Source: Lysobacteraceae bacterium
Lineage (GTDB): Bacteria > Pseudomonadota > Gammaproteobacteria > Xanthomonadales > BQJN01
Assembly: GCA_021604725.1 (NCBI GenBank)
Contig: BQJN01000047.1
Coordinates: 1 to 35,742 of the forward strand
Direction of reading: 5' to 3'
DNA: 35,742 nucleotides
A program made the translations under genes and the position numbers. Shown one piece after another: positions 8,143 to 16,181 of the stretch. The notes beneath the pieces are model-generated. The model was not told the origin of the DNA. It saw nothing but the letters and a program-made list of their open reading frames with translations, and searched no databases. Position 1 is the first letter of the stretch. Each line of letters starts with the position of its first letter.

Positions 8143-9828
8143 ATGAATCAAAGAAATCCCCTTTGCATCGCTCTGGCGCTGCTATTGAGTGCTCCGTTGG
8201 CGGCCAAAAACGCAACGGATGTTTCACCGCTAGCGCTTGAGACCCGCTCGGCCTCGCTAGTAGAAACGACGGTTCAGGATGGTATGCGAGTCGATGCCCG
8301 TACTGGCCGCCCGTTCGCGCTGTACAACGTCGGTTGGCAGTCAAATGGAGTGACGCCGGTCGACAAAGCGCGCAGTTTCATGGCGTCTCATGCAGATTTG
8401 CTTCGGCTAACGCCCGATGCGATCGAAGCGTTTGTGCACGTTGGAACTCGAGACATTTCAGGCTCCATTAGTGTTCGTTTCCGTCAGATGCATTTGGGGT
8501 TGCCGGTGCTCGGTGGTGAGATGGTAGTCAACATGAACCGAGCGGGCGTGATTGGTTTTGTTGTCAACGGTCATCAGGCAACGCACGGCCTGACGTCAAG
8601 CCGATCGGCAATCAGTGATGGCGCGGCATTGCAGGCCGCCACCACCCATTTGTCGACTGCCGGGCATGTCAGGCTACGGCGAACTGAATTGGCGATTTTG
8701 CCATCGTCGACACAAGCCAGTCTGGTTTGGAATGTCCGGTTGATTGCCGAACATCCAATCGGCGACTGGCAAGTATTGGTCGATGCTGTGAATGGCGAAC
8801 TGGTCCAGGTTCGAGACCTGGCCTTGTACGCTCCGGTCAACGGTAGCGGCAAAGTGTTCGACCCAGACCCGCTGGCACCAGGTAATGATGTCTACGGCGG
8901 TAACTTTGTCGATGGAAGTGACGCAACGAACACAGACCTGGACAACGCGCGGTTCGACAAAACCCTGTTCGATATCGATCTCACGGCAGGGACGCATGCA
9001 CTGTCTGGGCCGTACGCTCAGATTGTCGATTCGGAGAGCCCCAACCGGGGTCTGTTTTCTCAAGCCTCATCGACGTTTGACTTCACGCGCCAACAAAATG
9101 GTTTTGAGGCGGTCAATTGCTATTACCACATCGATACGTTCATGCGATATATCAATGTGACGCTGGGAATACCACTGTCACCGTTTCAATACGCTGGCGG
9201 CGTTCGCTTTGACCCACATGGATTAAATGGGGCAGACAACTCCCACTATACGGGCGGGTCTGGCGAGATTGCCTTCGGTGAGGGCGGTGTTGATGACGCA
9301 GAAGATGCGGATGTGGTGATTCACGAACTTGGCCATGGCATTCACGATTGGCTGACCGGTGGAAATCTATCGCAAGTTGAAGGCCTTAGCGAAGGCTTGG
9401 GCGATTATTTCGCAGCCTCCTACAAACGCTCGTTGGGGCACTGGACGAATACAGATGCTGAGTTTAACTGGGTGTTTGGTTGGGACGGCCACAATCCATT
9501 CTGGAGTGGTCGTGTGACCAATTATGGTGCAAGTTATCCGGGTGGGCTGGTTTCACAAATTCATACTGATGGGCAGATCATCTCAACTGCCCTAATGCGA
9601 ATATGGGACATCATTGGTCGCGAGCAGACCGATCGTGCAGTTCTGGCCGGTATCGCGATGACAGGCTCCTCGACTAACCAACAGGACCTCGCTCAAGCTG
9701 TTCTGCAGGCGGCACACGACATGATGTATCCAGGCCATGAACAAATTTCGATTGCCGATGAATTTGCGGCCACTGGCTATATGCTGACTCCGGTGCCTGT
9801 AGAGTTGCAGTCATTCGGTATTGACTAG
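8143..9828 (+). CDS. Exported FTP-domain zinc metallopeptidase (HExxH, fungalysin/M4-like)
   Basis: The 561-residue protein begins with a signal peptide (MNQRNPLCIALALLLSAPLAA). Residues ~60-150 resemble the FTP propeptide (VDKARSFMASHADLLRL, GLPVLGGEMVVNMN), followed by a PepSY-like part. The catalytic zinc motif is HELGH at 394-398, continuing GIHDWLTGG. The third ligand is probably Glu417 in EGLSEGLGDYFA. This order matches fungalysin/thermolysin-type enzymes activated by propeptide removal. The protein ends TPVPVELQSFGID, the same tail as the FG-GAP protein. It probably degrades extracellular protein. ATG 8143 has AAGG upstream. Its last 18 bases overlap the convergent SRPBCC gene. Confidence 0.87.
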   Translation: MNQRNPLCIALALLLSAPLAAKNATDVSPLALETRSASLVETTVQDGMRVDARTGRPFALYNVGWQSNGVTPVDKARSFMASHADLLRLTPDAIEAFVHVGTRDISGSISVRFRQMHLGLPVLGGEMVVNMNRAGVIGFVVNGHQATHGLTSSRSAISDGAALQAATTHLSTAGHVRLRRTELAILPSSTQASLVWNVRLIAEHPIGDWQVLVDAVNGELVQVRDLALYAPVNGSGKVFDPDPLAPGNDVYGGNFVDGSDATNTDLDNARFDKTLFDIDLTAGTHALSGPYAQIVDSESPNRGLFSQASSTFDFTRQQNGFEAVNCYYHIDTFMRYINVTLGIPLSPFQYAGGVRFDPHGLNGADNSHYTGGSGEIAFGEGGVDDAEDADVVIHELGHGIHDWLTGGNLSQVEGLSEGLGDYFAASYKRSLGHWTNTDAEFNWVFGWDGHNPFWSGRVTNYGASYPGGLVSQIHTDGQIISTALMRIWDIIGREQTDRAVLAGIAMTGSSTNQQDLAQAVLQAAHDMMYPGHEQISIADEFAATGYMLTPVPVELQSFGID

Positions 9829-10293
9829 GGCTTGTCCTAAAGTTTCTGCGCGGGTACGCAAGTTGGCCATCGCAATCGCTGAGTTTCGTTGATTAGCTCG
9901 GAGCAGAATTGGGGCTAATAACCTCATCAATCCGTTGATTTCATAGCGCAAGATACGCGTGAAACGGGTGCCTTCATCCGTTGCCTTAAAATAGTATTGA
10001 AAGTGAACCTTGGAGCCTCCGTCGCTGGCGACGGCCTTGATCTCCCAGTACTGACCCGCCTTGGCATCAATGACCGTGTAGTTCAACTGACGATGGATGG
10101 TCAATGGCAGCCAGGACAATGGTCGCAGGCTAATCTCCTCGACGAAGGTATCCCCGACTCTGAGTTTTTTCTCGCTTGAACTGGAGCGCACCGAGTTGGG
10201 ATGCCATTCGTGCCAAAGCCAGGGTTGGGTGATGTATTGATATAACGCTTGCGGTGAACAAGGCACATCGATGTGGTGGGTCATTGTTGGCAT
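9811..10293 (-). CDS. SRPBCC (START/polyketide cyclase-like) family protein
   Basis: This is a 160-residue cytoplasmic protein from ATG 10293. The start is supported by GGAA six bases upstream and by homology-like content beginning at HHIDVPCSPQALYQYITQP. Longer frames to 10476 add an implausible basic leader. The pattern of a short beta strand, the W-EWHPNSV helix, then antiparallel strands (FVEEISLR, YWEIKAVASDG, KVHFQYYFKA, TRFTRILRYEI) and a long C-terminal helix fits the SRPBCC ligand-binding fold. The ligand is unknown. Its 3' end overlaps the metallopeptidase gene by 18 bp in convergent orientation. It is divergent from the serine dehydratase operon. Confidence 0.75.
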   Translation of the reverse strand: MPTMTHHIDVPCSPQALYQYITQPWLWHEWHPNSVRSSSSEKKLRVGDTFVEEISLRPLSWLPLTIHRQLNYTVIDAKAGQYWEIKAVASDGGSKVHFQYYFKATDEGTRFTRILRYEINGLMRLLAPILLRANQRNSAIAMANLRTRAETLGQALVNTE

Positions 10294-10456
10294 GCGAGTT
10301 TCCGAAACCTGGATTGTGCTGCTGACCATGAGCATAGCGTGTCTGTTGACCCTTGAACCATGTGTCTTTGCGCATTGACGTTTGATGTACGATGGTGACT
10401 GATCGACCCGCGTCGGGCGGTGCGAACAGAACGGGAATGCGACTGTGGAGGTGACG

Positions 10457-12061
10457 ATGAAGCGGACGGTCAGCATGTTGAATGATGTGATGGGCCCGGT
10501 GATGCGTGGGCCGTCCAGCTCGCATACTGCTGGTGGTTTCAGAATCGGCCGCTTGTGTACCGAGTTGTTCGAAAGTGCCTATCCTGGCAAAAAAGCAGCC
10601 CGTATCGTTTGTCGCTTCGATCCCCGAGGCTCATACGCACCCACCTACCAACCGCTGGGGGTTGATCTGGCGTTCGCGGCTGGCGTGTTGGGTCGTGAAA
10701 TGACGGACACCACCTACGAGACCGGGCTTAAGGACCTGGCGGCGAGCGGTGTCGATCTGAGTTTCCAGATTGAGAAGCTGCCAGAACGCCGCCCACACCC
10801 CAATGCCGTGCATGTACAAATGCGTTCGGCCGGTGGCGATGAGATGACCATTTGGGCTCGCTCTGTTGGCGGTGGCTTGATCGAGATCTACAGGCTCAAC
10901 GACTGGACGATCGATCAGGACGGCAAACTTTGTGATCTGTATATCGACGTTGCCACCAGCCAAGCCGATGCAGTGACCAGCCATTTGGCTGGTCATCTGG
11001 AGCACTGGGCATGCTATGAAACACCGACCGCGGACGACCGAACGCTGTTGCACTGGCAGGGCGCCGCAGAGCCTGGCGAGGACCAATTAACTCGTCTGCG
11101 TGACTTGCCTGCCGTATACCAGGTCTATTATTCGCGTCCCGTATTTTCGCCCGCTGGAGGCACATCGATTGCCGACTCCATGGAGGCGTTGTTGGCCCTG
11201 GCAGATCAAAATGGCTGGAGTCTGGGACAGGCGGCGGTGAAGTACGAAGCGGCACTGCTTGATCTCAGTGAGCAAGCGGTCGGCGATGAAATGATGCGTC
11301 GTTACGCCATCATGAAGCAATCGATCATCGATGGCTTCGAGGATGCAAAGGTCAACATGCAGTTGACCCGACCAACCGCCTCGAAAATGCGAGATGCCGA
11401 GCGAGAAGGCCGCGTGGCGCTGGGCGGTATTTTGACGCGAACGGCCATCCGGGCCATGGCCTGTATGCATGTTTGCAATAGCCGTGGTGTCGTTTGCGCC
11501 GCGCCAACAGGAGGTTCCGCCGGTGTCGTTCCGGCAGTCATCTATACCTTGGAAGAAGAACGGTCCGTGCAAGGGCAGGACCTGGTGCACGCCTTGTATG
11601 CGGCCGCTGCAATCGGTTTGATTTTTGCCAAGCGAGCGACCTTCGCCGCCGAGTCGGCCGGCTGTCAGGTGGAGATTGGGGCCGCCGGAGCGATGGCTTC
11701 GGCTGCTGTTGTTGAGTCGGTTGGTGGCTCGGCCAGCGAGGCGGCGGATGCTGCTGCGATCTCATTGCAGAATACCATGGGGCTGGTTTGTGACCCGGTG
11801 GGCGGGGCTTGCGAGATTCCTTGCGTGACGCGAAATGGCGTGGCCGCTGGCAATGCGTTTCTCAATGCCGATCTGATCCTCGGTGGCTATCAAAACCATG
11901 TGCCGCTGGATGAGACCATTGACGCCTCATATAGCGTGGGCACCAAGTTACCCTGTGAGGTGCGCTGTACGGCCAAAGGGGGCCTGGCGGTTGCGCCGTC
12001 CGCGCTCAAACTGGCTGAACAGGCGGAGCGGCGCCGACAGGAAAACTTGCATGGCGGATGA
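10457..12061 (+). CDS. L-serine ammonia-lyase (L-serine dehydratase), iron-sulfur dependent, single chain
   Basis: This 534-residue cytoplasmic enzyme converts L-serine to pyruvate and ammonia. The N-terminal beta domain opens with the family signature MGPVMRGPSSSHTAGGFRIGR. The C-terminal alpha domain carries VCAAPTGGSAGVVPA, AESAGCQVEIGAAGAMA and VCDPVGGACEIPC. Cys403, Cys445 and Cys456 have the 42- and 11-residue spacing I recall for the [4Fe-4S] ligands of this family. The chain is longer than the usual ~455 residues, with extra sequence between the two domains. ATG 10457 is chosen because GGAGG lies five bases upstream; a GTG at 10445 is in frame. The next gene overlaps by 11 bp, indicating an operon. 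Possible symbol sdaA, not assigned because of the unusual length. Confidence 0.9.
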   Translation: MKRTVSMLNDVMGPVMRGPSSSHTAGGFRIGRLCTELFESAYPGKKAARIVCRFDPRGSYAPTYQPLGVDLAFAAGVLGREMTDTTYETGLKDLAASGVDLSFQIEKLPERRPHPNAVHVQMRSAGGDEMTIWARSVGGGLIEIYRLNDWTIDQDGKLCDLYIDVATSQADAVTSHLAGHLEHWACYETPTADDRTLLHWQGAAEPGEDQLTRLRDLPAVYQVYYSRPVFSPAGGTSIADSMEALLALADQNGWSLGQAAVKYEAALLDLSEQAVGDEMMRRYAIMKQSIIDGFEDAKVNMQLTRPTASKMRDAEREGRVALGGILTRTAIRAMACMHVCNSRGVVCAAPTGGSAGVVPAVIYTLEEERSVQGQDLVHALYAAAAIGLIFAKRATFAAESAGCQVEIGAAGAMASAAVVESVGGSASEAADAAAISLQNTMGLVCDPVGGACEIPCVTRNGVAAGNAFLNADLILGGYQNHVPLDETIDASYSVGTKLPCEVRCTAKGGLAVAPSALKLAEQAERRRQENLHGG

Positions 12062-13046
12062 GCAACCGCTGTTGTATTTGAACGCCGACGCGGTGCGGCG
12101 GGCGTTGCCGATGTCGGCAGCAATCGAGGCGATGCGCACCGCCTTTACCGAACTGGCCGCAGGTGGTGCCAAGGTCCCCGAGCGGATTCACCTGGATGTT
12201 GAGCAAAACAGCGGTGTGGCACTTTTCATGCCCGCTCACAGTCCCGCTTGTCAAAAACTGGCGGTCAAGGTTGTGACGCTATTTGAAGGCAACGCCGATC
12301 GCGGTCTGGAGCGAATTCAGGGGCAGGTGGTATTGCTGGACGATCAAACGGGTCAGACTTTGGCGATCCTGGATGGCAAGGCGTTGACGGCGATACGTAC
12401 TGGTGCCGTATCCGGCCTGGCTACTGATTTGCTGGCCCGACGGGATGCAAAGACGGTGGCCATTTTCGGGGCTGGGGTACAGGCCAGGACGCAACTGGAG
12501 GCCATTTGTGCCGTTCGTGATATCACTGCAGCCAAGGTCTATTCACAAAGCGCCAATAGTGCGCAGCGATTTGCCGAACAGATGGCCAAGGCGTTGGGTA
12601 TCCGTGTTGTTGCTGCCACCAGCAGCGCCGACGCGCTGGCGGGTGCCGATATCGTTTGTACCGCCACAACATCCTCCTCCCCGGTGTTTAATGATGCCGA
12701 CCTGCCGAAAACAGTACATATCAACGCCGTCGGTTCCTACCAGCCCCAGGTCAGGGAGATTGCAGAGGCCACCGTTGTTCGATCGCGCATTGTGGTCGAT
12801 CAGATCAAGGCGGCATTGGCTGAGGCCGGCGAGTTGATTCAGCCAATCGAAAGCGGTGCCTTGCAGCGCGGAGCTGTCAACACCGAGCTGGGCCAGTTAC
12901 TCATTAGCCCCGAATTGTCTCGAAGTAATCAATCGAACATCACCCTGTTCAAGTCCGTCGGGCTTGCAATTCAAGACGTGCATGCCGCTGCGGAGGCGGC
13001 GCGCATAGCTACCGAGCAAAGTATCGGACAGCGTCTATGTCGTTGA
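12051..13046 (+). CDS. Ornithine cyclodeaminase/mu-crystallin family NAD(P)H oxidoreductase
   Basis: The 331-residue protein has a Rossmann glycine motif FGAGVQA at 139-145 and the family core PERIHL (Arg45), KVVTLF (Lys73), TAIRTGAVSG (Arg116) and INAVGSYQP. The family includes ornithine cyclodeaminase, ketimine reductase, pyrroline-2-carboxylate reductase and some alanine dehydrogenases. Where cyclodeaminases carry a catalytic Asp shortly after the NAVG motif, this protein reads SYQPQVRE. True cyclodeaminase activity is therefore unlikely, and an imine or keto-acid reductase is more plausible. ATG 12051 overlaps the serine dehydratase stop by 11 bp, with AGGA upstream, so the two are translationally coupled. 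One attractive idea is reductive amination of pyruvate made by the neighbour; this is inference. Confidence 0.83.
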   Translation: MADEQPLLYLNADAVRRALPMSAAIEAMRTAFTELAAGGAKVPERIHLDVEQNSGVALFMPAHSPACQKLAVKVVTLFEGNADRGLERIQGQVVLLDDQTGQTLAILDGKALTAIRTGAVSGLATDLLARRDAKTVAIFGAGVQARTQLEAICAVRDITAAKVYSQSANSAQRFAEQMAKALGIRVVAATSSADALAGADIVCTATTSSSPVFNDADLPKTVHINAVGSYQPQVREIAEATVVRSRIVVDQIKAALAEAGELIQPIESGALQRGAVNTELGQLLISPELSRSNQSNITLFKSVGLAIQDVHAAAEAARIATEQSIGQRLCR

Positions 13047-13307
13047 CAGATTCTCATTGACGGCACTCGTGCGTAATTTTTGAAAACAATCGTTTCCATT
13101 ACAGGGTGAAAACCGATTATCGCTTGACCCGCACATAGCGACCTCTCAGCATAAACCGCGCATGCAACCATGCCACCGGCAGCGGGCGGTCAGGTTGGCT
13201 AGCAACAGCCCAGATTTAGCAGTAGGAGAACAGGATCTCTCCGCGATAAAGCTGTGCGCAACTGAAAAAGAATAAACCACAACTCAAACGATCGGGGGCG
13301 ATCAATC

Positions 13308-14963
13308 TTGAATATTACGAGACGAAGTTTAATCAAAGGTATTTCCGGTGCGGCTGCTGCGGGAGCGGCGGCGACAACGACAGCGGTCGGTGCTGCATTG
13401 GACGTGCCAATAAAGGAAACGGACCAGGTCACCAAAGCGTTACCGGGGGTGACTAGACGGGCTGAAGAGGCCTATGTGCGGCGAGTCAGAGCGGCAGGGG
13501 CCAACGTGTTGGATGTGGTTGGGCAGGCCGCACAAGCGGTAAATACGGACGAGACTGCGCTACCGGGATATGTTGGAAACTTCTCCAAGACCTTGCCGCA
13601 CAATGAGTTGGGCGAAGTCGATCCAGTGGCCTATGAAGCTTTGGTCGACGGCCTGGACAGAGACGATATGTCTGGTGTCATCTTGTCGCCGCAAGCTGAA
13701 CGCAAGTTGGCCAACCCCAGTGCAGCGCGGTCTTTTGATATTTCTGGCGGTGATGCTCATTCAACCCGCATCATTCCATCGCCCAGCCTGACCAGTGCGC
13801 ATGGCGCAGCCGAGATGATCGAGGTGTACTGGCAAGCGCTGACTCGGGATGTACCTTTTGCTGACTATTCGACTTCAGCCCTGATTGCTGACGCAGCGGC
13901 GGACCTGAACATGGCGTCCTATCCAATTGGGCCTCGGGACGGCGGCCTGGTGACGGCGGATACGATCTTTCGCGCCAATACCCTGGGTGATTTGGATGGG
14001 CCATACATCAGCCAGTTGTTGTTGCAGCCCATAAACTACGGTGCGGGGACCATTCATCAGCGTTATCGCGCGCCGGTGGTTGGCAGCGACTTTATGGACA
14101 GCTTCGATGAATACCTGGCCATTCAAAACGGTGCCAATCCGACGCGGCGAGAGACCTTTGGGCCGAAGCGCTACATTCGAACCAACCGCGATCTGGCCAA
14201 TTATGTGCACAACGATGTGTTGTTTCAGGCCTATTACAACGGTGCCATGATCCTTCTCGGCCAGGGTGGCGTGATCACCAGCAACAGCCCATTTGCCGGC
14301 AGCCCGGTTGAAGGTGGTTTTGTCACTTTTGGCGGCCCTGATTTGCTGAATACGGTGGTGATGGCCGCGCGCATGGCGTTGACCGGTGCCTGGTACCAGA
14401 AATGGCTACAACGCAAGCTGAGACCGGAAGCATTTGGCGCGCGCATTGACGTTCAGCGACGCGGAATGGCCGACTATGGTATTCATTCCGACGTCATCAA
14501 TAGTGCCGCTGTTGATGCCGTGGTTTCAGCTCAGGGCAATGCACTGCTGTCACAGGCCTTCCCGGAAGGATCACCCACGCACCCGGCTTATCCCGCGGGT
14601 CACGCCTGCGTGGCTGGGGCCTGCGCGACGGTGCTGAAGGCATGGGTCAACGAGGACGCTGAGTTTGCCAACCCGATGGTGCCGTCAGCCGATGGCACGT
14701 CTTTGCAACCGTTTGACGGGCCGCCCCTGACGTTGATGGGTGAGATCAACAAGCTGGCCAACAATATCTCCATTGGCCGCAATGCGGCGGGCGTTCATTA
14801 CCGCACCGATGGTGAACAGGGCATGTTGGCAGGTGAGCAGCAAGCCATCGCGTTGCTGCGTGACCAGACCTTGATGTACACCACGCCTTTTGACGGTTTC
14901 GACCTGACTAGGTTCGATGGCACACCCATTCGAATTGCGGACGGACAGATACTGCAAGTTTAG
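13308..14963 (+). CDS. Tat-exported vanadium-dependent haloperoxidase
   Basis: This 551-residue enzyme of the PAP2/vanadium haloperoxidase fold oxidises halides with hydrogen peroxide. All three vanadate-pocket blocks are present: K365-x6-R372-P; YPAGHA with the acid-base His432; and GRNAAGVHYRTD with Arg491 and His497 (R-x5-H-x3-D). The N-terminus has a twin-arginine signal (TRRSLIKG followed by an Ala-rich stretch), so the folded enzyme is probably exported by Tat. The only reasonable start is a TTG at 13308; no in-frame ATG or GTG lies close upstream. The halide specificity is not visible. It ends 11 bp before a good terminator and appears monocistronic. The upstream 260 bp gap gave no convincing promoter. 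Confidence 0.88.
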   Translation: MNITRRSLIKGISGAAAAGAAATTTAVGAALDVPIKETDQVTKALPGVTRRAEEAYVRRVRAAGANVLDVVGQAAQAVNTDETALPGYVGNFSKTLPHNELGEVDPVAYEALVDGLDRDDMSGVILSPQAERKLANPSAARSFDISGGDAHSTRIIPSPSLTSAHGAAEMIEVYWQALTRDVPFADYSTSALIADAAADLNMASYPIGPRDGGLVTADTIFRANTLGDLDGPYISQLLLQPINYGAGTIHQRYRAPVVGSDFMDSFDEYLAIQNGANPTRRETFGPKRYIRTNRDLANYVHNDVLFQAYYNGAMILLGQGGVITSNSPFAGSPVEGGFVTFGGPDLLNTVVMAARMALTGAWYQKWLQRKLRPEAFGARIDVQRRGMADYGIHSDVINSAAVDAVVSAQGNALLSQAFPEGSPTHPAYPAGHACVAGACATVLKAWVNEDAEFANPMVPSADGTSLQPFDGPPLTLMGEINKLANNISIGRNAAGVHYRTDGEQGMLAGEQQAIALLRDQTLMYTTPFDGFDLTRFDGTPIRIADGQILQV

Positions 14964-14973
14964 TAGGCTAGGT

Positions 14974-15004
14974 GCCCCGCCATGATTGCGGGGCGCTTTT
15001 GTTC
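14974..15004 (+). terminator. Rho-independent terminator after the haloperoxidase gene
   Basis: GCCCCGC, a 7-base loop CATGATT, and GCGGGGC form a perfect 7-bp GC stem, followed by GCTTTTGTTCTT. It begins 11 bp after the haloperoxidase stop codon. Confidence 0.85.
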
Positions 15005-15264
15005 TTGAAAGGAGCCAATGGTAGTCGCAGGTGAACCAGGCCAGTCTTGGTGGTATTTCAATCCGGGTATGGCGATCGCGGGTTGGGGTAATTGCCACAA
15101 GCGAGGCCGGTTCTCCAGGCTTGACTGAATTGCGCGGACATACGATGCTTGCATTGCGCTTGCCAAAGCGCACCGATCGTTGAGAGACGCTGCACCGGAC
15201 TCCTTTCCGTTACGCTCAATGATTGGACTGTTTAGCCAAGGGCGTCTTACTAGAGGATGACCTT
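15005..15264. other. Non-coding gap between haloperoxidase terminator and MOSC gene
   Basis: Apart from the terminator just upstream and the GAGG ribosome site next to the MOSC start, I see nothing I can name here. Short open frames exist on both strands but lack start context, domain features or signal sequences. Confidence 0.5.
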
Positions 15265-15999
15265 ATGTTAGACCCCAAAAGCAATCAATGTGTCGGCCGA
15301 GTAGTCGGTTTGTGGCGTTACCCGGTGAAGTCCATGGCCGGCGAGCCCTTGTCGGATACTGAAGTCTCGTGGCATGGGTTGGCAGGCGACCGCCGTTGGG
15401 CTTTCGTTCGCGGGGACGCACCCAACAGTGGCTTTCCATGGTTTACCCTGCGCGAGAAGAGTGACATGAGTCGCTACCGACCCTCATTCGCAGATCCATC
15501 AAGGCCGGACAAGTCACGGACTGTGGTGACAACCCCGACTGGGGAACGGCTCGACGTGACCGACCCGGCACTGCTGGCGACTCTTGATCCAGGGTCCGAG
15601 GGAGTGCGTGTCATCAAAAATGATCGTGGAGTCTTCGATACATTCCCTCTGTCGGTCATCACTACCAGCACTATTGCTGAGCTCGGAAACAGAGTCGGGC
15701 AGTCCCTCGCGGTTGAGCGCTTCAGACCCAATATTGTGGTCGAGCTGGCCGACGACGTTCCTTTTGTTGAAGACCAGTGGGTGGGTCGCGAGCTGCAGAT
15801 TGGCACGCTGCGCATGCGCATCGACAAGCGCGATGGTCGCTGTGTGGTGATCACCATCGATCCGAAGACCTTTGAACGCAATACGGACATTCTGAAGACG
15901 GTCGCACGGGAGCGGCAGGGTTGTCTCGGTGTCTACGGCTCGACGGTTGAACCCGGTCGGGTGGCCGTGGACGACAACGTGCTTGTTGTTGCAGGCTAG
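15265..15999 (+). CDS. MOSC domain-containing protein (MOSC N-terminal barrel plus MOSC)
   Basis: This 244-residue protein carries an N-terminal MOSC beta-barrel (VGRVVGLWRYPVKSMAGE, then GLAGDRRWAFV) and a C-terminal MOSC domain with FRPNIVVE and DGRCVVITIDP. Cys193 sits where mARC/YiiM-type proteins place the conserved cysteine that binds molybdenum cofactor or sulfur. The family includes molybdenum enzymes that reduce N-hydroxylated compounds. The substrate cannot be told here. ATG 15265 is favoured over the upstream TTG 15223 because GAGG stands eight bases before it and the protein then starts just before the barrel. No electron-transfer partner gene is adjacent. Confidence 0.85.
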   Translation: MLDPKSNQCVGRVVGLWRYPVKSMAGEPLSDTEVSWHGLAGDRRWAFVRGDAPNSGFPWFTLREKSDMSRYRPSFADPSRPDKSRTVVTTPTGERLDVTDPALLATLDPGSEGVRVIKNDRGVFDTFPLSVITTSTIAELGNRVGQSLAVERFRPNIVVELADDVPFVEDQWVGRELQIGTLRMRIDKRDGRCVVITIDPKTFERNTDILKTVARERQGCLGVYGSTVEPGRVAVDDNVLVVAG

Positions 16000-16066
16000 A
16001 GCGCGTCCACAGTTTACGTTTTAGGGTACGGTAAACCGAAGGCATCGATCGCTCAGCCGTTGCGAC

Positions 16067-16119
16067 TGTGCAAATGCTGGCCTGAAGCGCCCAGGCGTCA
16101 TCTTTTGCACATCCAGCAT
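16067..16119. promoter_or_regulatory. Paired inverted repeats upstream of the Sel1 gene
   Basis: TGTGCAAA (16067-16074) pairs with TTTGCACA (16104-16111), and ATGCTGG (16074-16080) pairs with CCAGCAT (16113-16119). The two arms keep the same order on both sides, so only one pairing can form at a time. This could be a regulator site or a switching leader for the gene at 16182. There is no direct evidence of function. Confidence 0.35.
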
Positions 16120-16181
16120 GGGGACCTGGTGCTAATTTTCGCCCTGTACACGCCATCAACAATTATCGAGAAGCGTGTCCT

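Noticed and set aside
10294..10476. Longer N-terminus of the SRPBCC protein
   Set aside because: The extra residues are basic and low in structure, and GGAA precedes ATG 10293.
13124..13155. TTGACC and CATAAA as a haloperoxidase promoter
   Set aside because: The spacer is 20 bases, longer than normal, and the boxes are 150 bp from the start.
16012..16036. GTTTAC/GTAAAC inverted repeat after the MOSC gene as a terminator
   Set aside because: The arms are 6 bp and AT-rich, the loop is 13 bases and no T-run follows.
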